Origin: Ilyomonas sp965214235
GTDB lineage: Bacteria; Bacteroidota; Bacteroidia; Chitinophagales; Chitinophagaceae
DNA length: 64,000 bases
Direction of reading: 5' to 3'
NCBI GenBank assembly: GCA_965214235.1
Contig: CBDCBH010000002.1
Span: 496,001 to 560,000 of the forward strand
The notes below the pieces were generated by a model. That model searched no databases. It had not been told where the DNA came from and saw only the letters and a program-made list of their open reading frames with translations. Shown here piece by piece: positions 1 through 6,993 of the stretch; the first letter of the stretch is position 1; every line of letters starts with the position of its first letter. The position numbers and the translations under genes were made by a program.

Positions 1-260
1 ATGGCTTTAGCCGAAGGTTAAGCAATGGTAATGGCGCTGTTTTTATTAAAGGGAAAAAAGCGATTGTTGTTGGCAATGTTTGCATGGATATGACAATGGT
101 TGATGTTACAGAAATAGCTGATGTAAAAGAAGGCGATGAAGCTGAAGTATTTGGCAGCCATATTTTGGTGCAGGAAGTTGCGCAGCAATGCGGCACCATT
201 GCTTATGAAATTTTAACAGGCATCAGTCAGCGTGTGAAAAGAATTTATATTGAAGAATGA
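1..260 (+). CDS. alr: alanine racemase, C-terminal end (partial)
   Basis: The left edge cuts this gene; the frame starting at base 3 is open to a TGA at 258-260. The 85 visible residues contain GFSRRLSNGNG, then VVGNVCMDMTMVDVT, then GTIAYEILTGISQRVKRIYIEE. This is the C-terminal beta-barrel domain of PLP-dependent alanine racemase, which interconverts L- and D-alanine for peptidoglycan; the CMDMTMVDVT stretch is the conserved dimer-interface and substrate-site motif. In many Bacteroidota this domain is fused behind a MurF ligase domain, which cannot be judged here because the N-terminus lies outside. There is no gene in the 133 bases that follow. Confidence 0.88.
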   Translation, partial: GFSRRLSNGNGAVFIKGKKAIVVGNVCMDMTMVDVTEIADVKEGDEAEVFGSHILVQEVAQQCGTIAYEILTGISQRVKRIYIEE

Positions 261-393
261 TTGTTGTTTTTATTGCATTTAAAAGTTCTTATCTGCTGTT
301 TATTCGTTTATCCTTTTCATACAAAAATGCCCCGGCTTTGTTATCAGAAGCAGAGGCATATAAAAATGATAATGCAATAAAAAATAACTCTTT

Positions 394-681
394 TTATCTC
401 CAATTACCATGGCGCCAATAATAACCACGCGAACCATGTTCCCAACCACCCGGCGCCCATGTTCTGCCAGCGCGCGGATGAGCCCAATACCCGTTGCGAT
501 ACACATAGCGTCCGCCGCTCCAGTAATATTCGCCATCAATCCACATATAGCCCGAACCCGGCTGAACAGGGCGCACAAACACAGTAGGCTGCGGCGGTGC
601 CGATACATAGTAACTGCCATAACAACTATACATAGATGTTACTATTACCAAACACAAAACTGCATAAACAATTTTTTTCAT
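394..681 (-). CDS. small YxWxxG/WxxGxW-repeat lipoprotein
   Basis: A 95-residue protein with a lysine start, a hydrophobic segment and a cysteine near residue 20 (TSMYSC), which looks like a lipoprotein signal. The mature part is rich in Tyr, Trp and Gly with spaced units such as GYMWIDGEYYWSGGRYVYRNGYW and APGGWEHGSRGYYWRHGNW. This is the pattern of the small YXWGXW-repeat envelope proteins common in Bacteroidota and Proteobacteria, whose function is unknown. The gene stands alone and diverges from lspA. The family call rests on repeat spacing. Confidence 0.75.
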   Translation of the reverse strand: MKKIVYAVLCLVIVTSMYSCYGSYYVSAPPQPTVFVRPVQPGSGYMWIDGEYYWSGGRYVYRNGYWAHPRAGRTWAPGGWEHGSRGYYWRHGNWR

Positions 682-830
682 AATTTTTTATTTGATTGAA
701 CATGAAACGCGCCGTTACGTTTTTGGTTTAATGTATATTGCTTTTGAATGAACATTTAACATTCATCCTTCGGGATGGCGCAAAGCGCTTTACTCAAAAA
801 AATTATCTTCGCGGCATATACATTTTTTAC

Positions 831-1508
831 ATGAAAAAAGGATGGCAGGTTGCCTTGTTTATTATCCTCATACTCGTTGCCGATCAGGCACTCAAAATTC
901 ATATCAAAACTACTTATTTTTTAGGTGAAGAACACAATATACTGGGTCGTTTTTTTAAGTTGCATTTTGTTGAAAACCCTGGCATGGCATGGGGCTGGAA
1001 GTTTGGCGGCAATTGGGGTAAAATCGCGCTTACCTTGTTTCGTTTGGTAGCTGTTATTCTTGGTATTTTTTATTTGCGCAGCATTATTCAAAAAAAATAT
1101 CATTCGGGCTTCGTTACTTGCGCTGCCCTCATATTTGCAGGTGCTGCCGGCAACTTAATCGACAGTATGTTTTATGGTATGATTTTCAACAACAGCGATT
1201 ATTTTATGCGCAATGTTGCGGTGATGTTTCCAAAAGGCGGCGGTTATGCCGGCTTTCTTCACGGGCAGGTGGTTGACATGCTTTATTTTCCTTTAATTGA
1301 TTCGCACTTTCCTTCGTGGCTGCCTGTTTGGGGAGGCGAAAATTTTGAATTTTTCAGCCCTGTTTTCAATATTGCCGATGCTTCCATTTCCGTTGGTGTA
1401 ATTGCCATTCTGTTATGGCAAAAAAGGTTTTTCCCCCAAAAAACAACTGCATTAACCAGCAGCCCTTCGGTGATTACCACATCGCCTGTTATCAACAAAA
1501 ATATATAG
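831..1508 (+). CDS. lspA: lipoprotein signal peptidase II
   Basis: Inner-membrane aspartyl protease that removes the signal peptide from prolipoproteins after lipidation. I start at the ATG at 831 (MKKGWQVALFIILILV) because it begins directly with the first membrane helix; an upstream in-frame start at 738 would add 31 residues unlike the family. About 225 residues with four hydrophobic segments. Family motifs are visible: GNLID at residues 107-111, VVDM with Asp149, and FNIADA with Asp183; the two aspartates are the expected catalytic pair. Longer than proteobacterial LspA because of an insertion around residues 115-148, which is usual in this phylum. It ends 17 bases before hemF, so the two are probably co-transcribed. 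Confidence 0.92.
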   Translation: MKKGWQVALFIILILVADQALKIHIKTTYFLGEEHNILGRFFKLHFVENPGMAWGWKFGGNWGKIALTLFRLVAVILGIFYLRSIIQKKYHSGFVTCAALIFAGAAGNLIDSMFYGMIFNNSDYFMRNVAVMFPKGGGYAGFLHGQVVDMLYFPLIDSHFPSWLPVWGGENFEFFSPVFNIADASISVGVIAILLWQKRFFPQKTTALTSSPSVITTSPVINKNI

Positions 1509-1525
1509 CTAATCAGAACATAATC

Positions 1526-2458
1526 ATGGTTCAAACAGCAAGCATCAAACAAGATTGGATTCACTTCATTCATACCTTACAAGATGATATTTGCTATGCC
1601 CTGGAAGCCTGCGATGGCAAAGTCCGTTTTGTGGAAGATGCATGGCGGCGACCTGAAGGCGGCGGCGGTAAAACAAGAGTAATTACAAACGGAAATGTGT
1701 GGGAAAAAGGCGGCGTAAATACATCGGTTGTGTTTGGTAATGTTACCGATGCCATGCGTTTGCAATTAAAAATAAACGGTGCCAAATGGTTTGCCTGCGG
1801 GTTAAGTTTAGTGATACATCCCATTAATCCTTTTGTGCCAACCGTTCATGCCAATTACCGCATGTTTGAGTTATATAACAAAGAAGATGAAGTGATAGAC
1901 AGATGGTGGGGCGGTGGCACCGATTTAACGCCGTATTATTTGTTTGTTGAAGATGCCATCCACTTTCATAAAACCTATAAAAATACACTTGATAAGTTCG
2001 ATGCAACCTTGTATCCCGATTTTAAAAAACATTGCGATAACTACTTTGTAAACACGCACCGAAACAACGAACGGCGCGGCATTGGCGGTATTTTTTACGA
2101 TTATAAAAAACGGACTGAACAGCATGATGAAGCGTTTTGGATGAACCTTGCCAAAGCCTGCGGCTATGCGTTTATGGATGCTTATCTTCCAATTGTAAAT
2201 AAAAGAAATGCTGATGTTTATAATGAACATCACAAACACTGGCAGGAAATAAGAAGAGGGCGTTATGTTGAGTTTAATTTACTACACGATCGCGGTACTA
2301 TTTTCGGATTAAAAACAAACGGTCGCACCGAAAGCATCTTAATGAGTTTGCCGCCAGCGGTTCGCTTTGAATACAATTATCAACCACAGCGCGGCAGCGA
2401 AGAAGATAAATTATTGCAAGTGTGCCTGCATCCAAAAGAATGGGCGAATGAAGATTGA
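1526..2458 (+). CDS. hemF: oxygen-dependent coproporphyrinogen III oxidase
   Basis: Converts coproporphyrinogen III to protoporphyrinogen IX in haem synthesis using oxygen. The ATG at 1526 (MVQTASIKQDW) gives 310 residues, matching the family; the frame is open further upstream but that part overlaps lspA. Characteristic motifs are WRRPEGGGGKTRVI, FEKGGVNTS-like WEKGGVNTSVVFG, WWGGGTDLTPYYL, NERRGIGGIFYDY and GRYVEFNLLHDRGTIFGLKTNGRTESILMSLPP. An aerobic HemF together with the ccm genes and nuoA later in the window suggests an aerobically respiring organism. Likely second gene of an lspA-hemF transcript. Confidence 0.96.
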   Translation: MVQTASIKQDWIHFIHTLQDDICYALEACDGKVRFVEDAWRRPEGGGGKTRVITNGNVWEKGGVNTSVVFGNVTDAMRLQLKINGAKWFACGLSLVIHPINPFVPTVHANYRMFELYNKEDEVIDRWWGGGTDLTPYYLFVEDAIHFHKTYKNTLDKFDATLYPDFKKHCDNYFVNTHRNNERRGIGGIFYDYKKRTEQHDEAFWMNLAKACGYAFMDAYLPIVNKRNADVYNEHHKHWQEIRRGRYVEFNLLHDRGTIFGLKTNGRTESILMSLPPAVRFEYNYQPQRGSEEDKLLQVCLHPKEWANED

Positions 2459-2565
2459 ATATTGAAGATTGCTGCTTGTTTCTTGTATTCTTGTATTCTT
2501 TATTTTTGATTTTTTATATCCCTGAGCCTTTTCTCTTGTTACTTGCATTCTTGTATCTTTATTAA

Positions 2566-3879
2566 ATGTCTTACCTCATACTTATTGGTGGCATTGTATT
2601 GTTAATTGCGCTCATTGCATGGGCGCGGTTCAATGCTTTTATCGCGTTCCTGCTGGTGGCTTTTTTTATTGGCTTGCTGGGAGGTTTACCTGTTACGGCT
2701 GTCATCACTTCCATTCAAAAAGGAATTGGTGATATTTTAGGCAGTTTATTAATTATCATCGGGCTGGGCGCTATGCTGGGTAAACTGGTAGCCGATAGCG
2801 GTGCAGCCTTGCGCATTGCATCAGGATTAATAAATGCCTTCGGTAAAAAATACATTATGTGGGCATTGGTGGTTACTTGTTTTATTATTGGCGTTCCCTT
2901 GTTTTATAACGTAGCTTTTGTGCTTGCCGTTCCCTTAATAATTACCGTTGCTGCGCGATACAAAATACCGGCTGTTTATATTGGTTTGCCTGCCTTGGCT
3001 GCTTTGTCTGTAACGCATGGTTACCTGCCGCCGCATCCATCGCCGGTAGCTTTGGTGCAACAGTTTCATGCCGATATGGGTGTTACATTATTGTATGGTT
3101 TTTTAATAGCGGTTCCGGCTATAATTCTGGCGGGTCCTGTGTTCTCGGTTACACTTAAAAAATATACCAGTCAACCTTTACAGGTATTTGCTTCGCAGGA
3201 TATAGAAGAAGACAAGCTGCCTTCTTTATTCATTAGCATTATCGCCGCTTTTTTACCTGTGGTGCTCATCGCTGTCAGCTCGCTTCTTTCTTATGTATTA
3301 CCATCGCAAAGCAGCATTGTAAGGTTTGCCAAAGCCATCGGCGATCCGGTAATGGCAATGCTTATCAGCGTATTGTTTGCCACGTTTACATTAGGTGTTC
3401 GCAATGGGAATCGCGTGAGTGCGGTAATGTCGTCGCTGGGCGAAGCGGTGAAAGATGTAGGTATGATTTTCTTCATCATTGCCGGAGCCGGAGCCCTGAA
3501 ACAGGTGCTGACAGATTCTGGCATCAATACACAAATTGTAAGTGGGTTGAGTCATTTGCAAATTCATCCGTTATTGCTTGCCTGGAGCATCAGCGCGTTA
3601 ATCCGTATCTGCGTAGGATCGGCTACCATTGCGGGTTTAACAACGGCTGGCATTGTAGCTCCGTTAATAGCAACTACCGGCGTAAACCCAAGCCTGATGG
3701 TGCTGGCTACCGGCGCGGGAAGCCTGATGTTTTCGCATGTAAACGACCCTGGTTTCTGGATGTTTAAAGAGTATTTCAATTTGTCGTTAAAAGATACTCT
3801 TAAAACATGGTCAATCATGGAGACCATCGTTTCTGTTGTGGGATTGATAGGGGTGTTTGCAATTAATTTTTTTCTGTAA
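2566..3879 (+). CDS. GntP-family gluconate/organic acid permease
   Basis: A 437-residue polytopic membrane protein with about twelve hydrophobic segments. It matches the GntP family (gluconate:H+ symporters) in length and in motifs such as PLFYNVAFVLAVPLI, THGYLPPHPSPVAL, GVGDILGSLLIIIGLGAMLG-like sequence near residue 65, and the C-terminal FSHVNDPGFWMFKEYF, which is highly typical of the family. The substrate is probably a sugar acid such as gluconate, but no sugar-acid kinase or regulator lies beside it to narrow this. Its last 17 bases overlap the convergent LD-carboxypeptidase gene, leaving no room for a separate terminator. Confidence 0.88.
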   Translation: MSYLILIGGIVLLIALIAWARFNAFIAFLLVAFFIGLLGGLPVTAVITSIQKGIGDILGSLLIIIGLGAMLGKLVADSGAALRIASGLINAFGKKYIMWALVVTCFIIGVPLFYNVAFVLAVPLIITVAARYKIPAVYIGLPALAALSVTHGYLPPHPSPVALVQQFHADMGVTLLYGFLIAVPAIILAGPVFSVTLKKYTSQPLQVFASQDIEEDKLPSLFISIIAAFLPVVLIAVSSLLSYVLPSQSSIVRFAKAIGDPVMAMLISVLFATFTLGVRNGNRVSAVMSSLGEAVKDVGMIFFIIAGAGALKQVLTDSGINTQIVSGLSHLQIHPLLLAWSISALIRICVGSATIAGLTTAGIVAPLIATTGVNPSLMVLATGAGSLMFSHVNDPGFWMFKEYFNLSLKDTLKTWSIMETIVSVVGLIGVFAINFFL

Positions 3880-4774
3880 GCGTTACGCCGCTTTCCTTTA
3901 CTTCTAATTGGTGAACAACGCCATGTTTCAAGGCATAATTTTCTGTTGAATGACCGACCGGAAAGCCAAAGCAAACCGGATAGTCATACTCTTTTACTAT
4001 ATCTGCTATTACTTCATAAACCGTTTGCCCGAACGGAATAACGGTATCTTTCATATCAGTAAAACTACCTAAAACCAAACCTGCTAATCCATCTAATATG
4101 CCTCCTCTTTTTAATTGCAGCAATAGCCTGTCAATATTATAAATGTATTCGCCTATATCTTCTATAAATAACAACTTGCCTTTTGTTTTTACACTACTTT
4201 TTGAACCGATTAAATGGGCCAGCAAACATAAATTTCCCCCAACTAATTCGCCGGTTGCAATGCCGTTCTTATTTAACGGATGCGCTTTACACGGGTAGCT
4301 GTAAACCCCGCCCAGTAAGGCTTTTAAGAGAGAGTGAACAAATTCGGTATTACTTCCACCATCATTAAATGCAGCCGCCATAGGCGAATGCAAAGAAGCG
4401 ATGCTATAATTTTGAAACAGGTGCGAATGCAGGATGGTAACATCACTGTAACCGATTATCCATTTAGGATTGGTGATGAATGTTTGAAAGTTAATTTTAT
4501 CAATTATCCGGCTCAATCCATAACCGCCCCGGGCGCATACAATAGCTTTAATAGCAACATCATCCATCATCATTTGCAAATCGGCTAACCGCTCTTCATC
4601 TGTACCTGAGAAATAGTGAAATTGCGTGCCTAAGGTCGTTCCTTTTTTTACTGTAAAGCCCCATTGCTGCAATGTTTCCAAACAGGTCTGTATCTTTTCT
4701 AACGGCATGAAACCAGACGGGCAAACCACGCCAATGGCATCGTCTTTTTTCAAATAAGGTGGAACCTTAATCAT
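3863..4774 (-). CDS. ldcA: muramoyltetrapeptide LD-carboxypeptidase (S66 family)
   Basis: Serine peptidase that removes the terminal D-alanine from murein tetrapeptides during cell-wall recycling. The 303 residues contain the S66 signature: GVVCPSG near the N-terminus, ARGGYG at 81-86, the nucleophile Ser110 in GYSDVT, Glu205 in FIEDIGEYIYNIDR, and His275 in GFPVGHSTENYALKHG, giving a complete Ser-Glu-His triad. No signal peptide is visible, which fits the cytoplasmic recycling enzyme. It converges on and overlaps the permease gene by 17 bases. Microcin-immunity MccF is the other branch of the family, but length and context fit LdcA. Confidence 0.9.
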   Translation of the reverse strand: MIKVPPYLKKDDAIGVVCPSGFMPLEKIQTCLETLQQWGFTVKKGTTLGTQFHYFSGTDEERLADLQMMMDDVAIKAIVCARGGYGLSRIIDKINFQTFITNPKWIIGYSDVTILHSHLFQNYSIASLHSPMAAAFNDGGSNTEFVHSLLKALLGGVYSYPCKAHPLNKNGIATGELVGGNLCLLAHLIGSKSSVKTKGKLLFIEDIGEYIYNIDRLLLQLKRGGILDGLAGLVLGSFTDMKDTVIPFGQTVYEVIADIVKEYDYPVCFGFPVGHSTENYALKHGVVHQLEVKESGVTLTEKN

Positions 4775-5241
4775 GTGGCAATATAATGAGAAGCGATGAT
4801 GAGTTACTAAGTAAATTGCAATTATTCCCTTTTAACGGTTTATCATTCATTATTCTTTACAAACAGGTTTGTGGGATACACCACCTGTAAAAAAACAACC
4901 ATCTTACCTTTGAATTCTATCTTAACAACTGATTAGAATAGGCTTATAATGAAACCACCTGCCCCTATTTCTTGCCATGTATTTTGATGTTTGTTTTTAT
5001 TCCTTTTTTATTCCATCGCTTCTTGCACAAACGGCAATGACGAACATTGAAAGCGGCCATACCATTCCTCTTGACTGGGAATGGGAAGTGATTCTTGACC
5101 TCCACCGGAACAGGCGAATGGAGCCAAGGGTATAGGAGGTATATAGTTGGTATATAGATGGTAGTTGGTAGTTGACGGTTGGTGGTTGGCAGTTGGTGGG
5201 TTGTCTTGTACTAAAAAAAACTTTACAGGTTTATGACAATA
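4775..5241. other. intergenic stretch with gene remnant and promoter-like box
   Basis: No intact gene is visible. TACCTTTG at 4905-4912 matches the Bacteroidota -7 box on the + strand. Downstream, frame fragments around 4990-5130 read like the start of a secreted protein (hydrophobic stretch, then LLAQTAMTNIESGHTIPLDWEWEVI) but are broken by stops. The likely reading is a decayed gene start cut off by the adjacent IS insertion. Confidence 0.35.
5131..5203. repeat. low-complexity TTGGTAGTTGG-type tract
   Basis: A short region built from variations of TATAGTTGG, GGTAGTTGG and GGTGGTTGGCAG in tandem. It encodes nothing visible and sits between the gene remnant and the IS3-type element. Confidence 0.55.
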
Positions 5242-5293
5242 TTACTGAATGAGCTTTACAGTGTGTTACAATGTTACTGAATAAGCTTTACAG
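5221..5293. repeat. triplicated IS end: three CTTTACAG units
   Basis: CTTTACAG occurs at 5221, 5254 and 5286, spaced 33 and 32 bases apart. The last two copies carry the longer TTACTGAAT(G/A)AGCTTTACAG that forms the left inverted repeat of the IS3-type element. The right end of the element has only one copy. Confidence 0.6.
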
Positions 5294-5310
5294 GTATTCA
5301 TTTATTCTTG

Positions 5311-6207
5311 TCACGGTTTTGCGTGTTTATTTTTTGTTTTCCATTTTTTAATTAAAGTTTGTTGTGTTGTATGTGCTTTTTCAGGTGTTAAATTGCTGAT
5401 GCTCATGTGCGGTCTTTTACAGTTGTACACGTCAATTGCTTTGCAAACGGCTGTCACTGCTGAAGCATAGTTTGTAAACACCTGGTTAAGCCCTACCTGA
5501 TGTTTTAAAATGCCATTGACCCGTTCTGCTATTGCGTTATCATAAGGGCTTCCCGTTTGCGTCATGCTGATTTGAATGTTATTTTCCTGAAGCGTTGATA
5601 CATAAGGCTCACAACAATATTGTATGCCTCTGTCTGAATGATGTACCAGCTTTCTGTTTTCTTTTGCAACTGTTAAACCGGCTATTGCTTTATTGAGCGC
5701 TATGATACAGCCTTGCGCTTTTAAGTATTGGCTTACGTGATAACCCATGATCTTTCTTGAGTAAGCATCTGTAATCAGCGACAGGTAAACAAAACCGTTT
5801 TCGGTGCGCAGGTAAGTAATATCACTTACCCAAAGCTGTTCTGTGCCTGTAATAATAAGATTTCCGCTAAGGTCAGACCATTTGTAATAAGGATGATTGG
5901 AGTGGGTGGTTACCGTATGGCGTTTCTTTCGCTTGATAAGCAGGTTGTGCTTTTTTAAAAGTTCATAAAAGCCATCTCTTCCCATCAATACGTTATGTAG
6001 CTGAAGTTCTTCTCTGAGCATATTATGTAATTGTAATCCTCCTATATCTTTTAGATCCTGCCTTATCGTTTTTACCCTGTCAATTATAAATGCTTCCTGT
6101 ATTTGTTCATCACTGCTGCGCCAGCTTTGATCATAGAATGCCTGCCTCGTTTTACCAAACAGCCCGCAGAGCTTTTCCAGTCCTGTAGCAGGATAGTATT
6201 GCTTCAT
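5311..6207 (-). CDS. IS3-family transposase OrfB (DDE integrase domain)
   Basis: 298 residues with the HTH_21 region (about 45-105: REELQLHNVLMGRDGFYELLKKHNLLIKRKKR) followed by an rve-type integrase core. Catalytic residues are visible: Asp in WVSDITYL, Asp in HHSDRGIQY, and Glu in NAIAERVNGILK. The ATG at 6207 lies five bases beyond the orfA stop and in the -1 frame relative to it; the frame is open back through the slippery site, so the active product is probably an OrfAB fusion with this part as the catalytic half. Confidence 0.9.
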   Translation of the reverse strand: MKQYYPATGLEKLCGLFGKTRQAFYDQSWRSSDEQIQEAFIIDRVKTIRQDLKDIGGLQLHNMLREELQLHNVLMGRDGFYELLKKHNLLIKRKKRHTVTTHSNHPYYKWSDLSGNLIITGTEQLWVSDITYLRTENGFVYLSLITDAYSRKIMGYHVSQYLKAQGCIIALNKAIAGLTVAKENRKLVHHSDRGIQYCCEPYVSTLQENNIQISMTQTGSPYDNAIAERVNGILKHQVGLNQVFTNYASAVTAVCKAIDVYNCKRPHMSISNLTPEKAHTTQQTLIKKWKTKNKHAKP

Positions 6208-6212
6208 TTTTA

Positions 6213-6566
6213 TTACTGTTTGGTACCAGGCTTTTTTACAATATCAACTCCCAGCTCCTTCTGTGCTGTTTCAATCAACATTTCCAATCCGGCTATCTTA
6301 AGATTGGCTTGCTTTAGCTGTCCGGCTATTTGTTCGCTGTTTACATTCCCTGACTGAGAACCTTCTGTATGATCCGGTTGCTGCACCTCTTCCCTATAAT
6401 TTTTCTTATACCATTTTACAAACCAGCCAACTGTTTCAGCACCCGGCAAACCGTACTTCTTTGCCAATGTCCCATATCCAAGATTACCAGTTAAATATTC
6501 TCTTGCTACAGCTATCTTAAAACTGTTTTCATACGTTACAGGCTTGCCTTGCTTGTTTGTGTTCAT
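6213..6566 (-). CDS. IS3-family OrfA (DNA-binding half)
   Basis: 117 residues beginning MNTNKQGKPVTYENSFKIAVAREYLTGNLGYGTLAKKYGL, a helix-turn-helix of the IS3/IS911 OrfA type, followed by a short linker and a leucine-rich coiled coil (about residues 82-107, EQIAGQLKQANLKIAGLEMLIETAQKEL) that would mediate multimerisation. It ends DIVKKPGTKQ; the GTA-AAA-AAG codons near the end form the frameshift heptamer. Alone it would bind the IS ends and can act as a regulator; with OrfB it makes the transposase. Confidence 0.88.
   Translation of the reverse strand: MNTNKQGKPVTYENSFKIAVAREYLTGNLGYGTLAKKYGLPGAETVGWFVKWYKKNYREEVQQPDHTEGSQSGNVNSEQIAGQLKQANLKIAGLEMLIETAQKELGVDIVKKPGTKQ
6231..6237 (-). promoter_or_regulatory. 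programmed -1 ribosomal frameshift heptamer A-AAA-AAG
   Basis: On the minus strand the last codons of orfA read GTA AAA AAG. This places AAAAAAG exactly in the X-XXY-YYZ register used for -1 slippage in the IS3 family. After a -1 slip the frame continues open as AWYQTVIK straight into MKQYYPATG of orfB. This is seen directly; use in vivo is inferred from the family. Confidence 0.75.
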
Positions 6567-6721
6567 ATTTGAAAATCAATTGTACATACTTAATACCTAA
6601 TTATGTAAAGTGATTTCAGTAAGAAGACAGGTTGCAGGGAATGAGGGGCAGCTTCTTTATTGCTGGATAGGGCATGCCCCATCCATCCGCACCTGCATAC
6701 GCCTGCGGTTGGTAGTGGCTT

Positions 6722-6896
6722 CATAGGTGTCGGGAAGAAAAGTTAAGAGGGAAACCGAACGTCACTGCGAGGTACGAAGCAGTCTTTGGTGAATACAAAA
6801 ATCCGGTTTATCATTTAAAATCATGATAAAAAGAAAGGCACAGATTGCTTCGCAAAGCTCGCAATGACGTCTTAACTTTTCTTCCCGACACCTATG
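6722..6896. repeat. 175-bp palindromic (MITE/REP-like) element
   Basis: A perfect 26-base inverted repeat, beginning CATAGGTGTCGGG at 6722-6747 and matched at 6871-6896, encloses an inner imperfect palindrome. The inner arms are of the type CGTCACTGCGAGG...GAAGCAGTCT and, inverted, CAGATTGCTTCGC...GCAATGACG. The inner arms resemble the CGTCATTGCGAG/GAAGCAATCTG repeat found scattered in many bacterial genomes. No coding capacity. Confidence 0.7.
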
Positions 6897-6939
6897 GTGG
6901 GTGGCTCTGCCGGAAAAGCTTCTTTCTCAAAGTGGGGTA

Positions 6940-6976
6940 AAACAAAAAGAGAGGCGAAGAGCCTCTCTTTTTGTTT
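6940..6976 (-). terminator. intrinsic terminator of the giant surface gene
   Basis: A perfect 16-bp stem (arms 6940-6955 and 6961-6976) with a GAAGA loop and T-rich outer arm, 18 bases past the stop of the leftward giant gene. The A- and T-rich arms make it usable on both strands. Confidence 0.85.
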
Positions 6977-6993
6977 ATAGGGGATACCCTTTT

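Larger units (their letters stand above)
5274..6623 (-). mobile_element. IS3-family insertion sequence
   Basis: A two-gene IS3-type element transcribed leftward (orfA then orfB). The outer ends are TTACTGAATAAGCTTTACAG at 5274-5293 and, reverse-complemented, TTACTGAAATCACTTTACAT at 6604-6623; 15 of 20 positions agree. A second left-end copy starts at 5242, so the true left boundary could be either. I could not find a matching target duplication, so the exact ends are approximate. Both transposase frames are intact and joined by a frameshift site, so the element may be active. Confidence 0.7.

Noticed and set aside
2460..2565. TTGTATTCTTGTATTCTT tract between hemF and the permease as a regulatory repeat
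   Set aside because: Short, imperfect and low-complexity; a similar stretch after nuoA suggests only composition.
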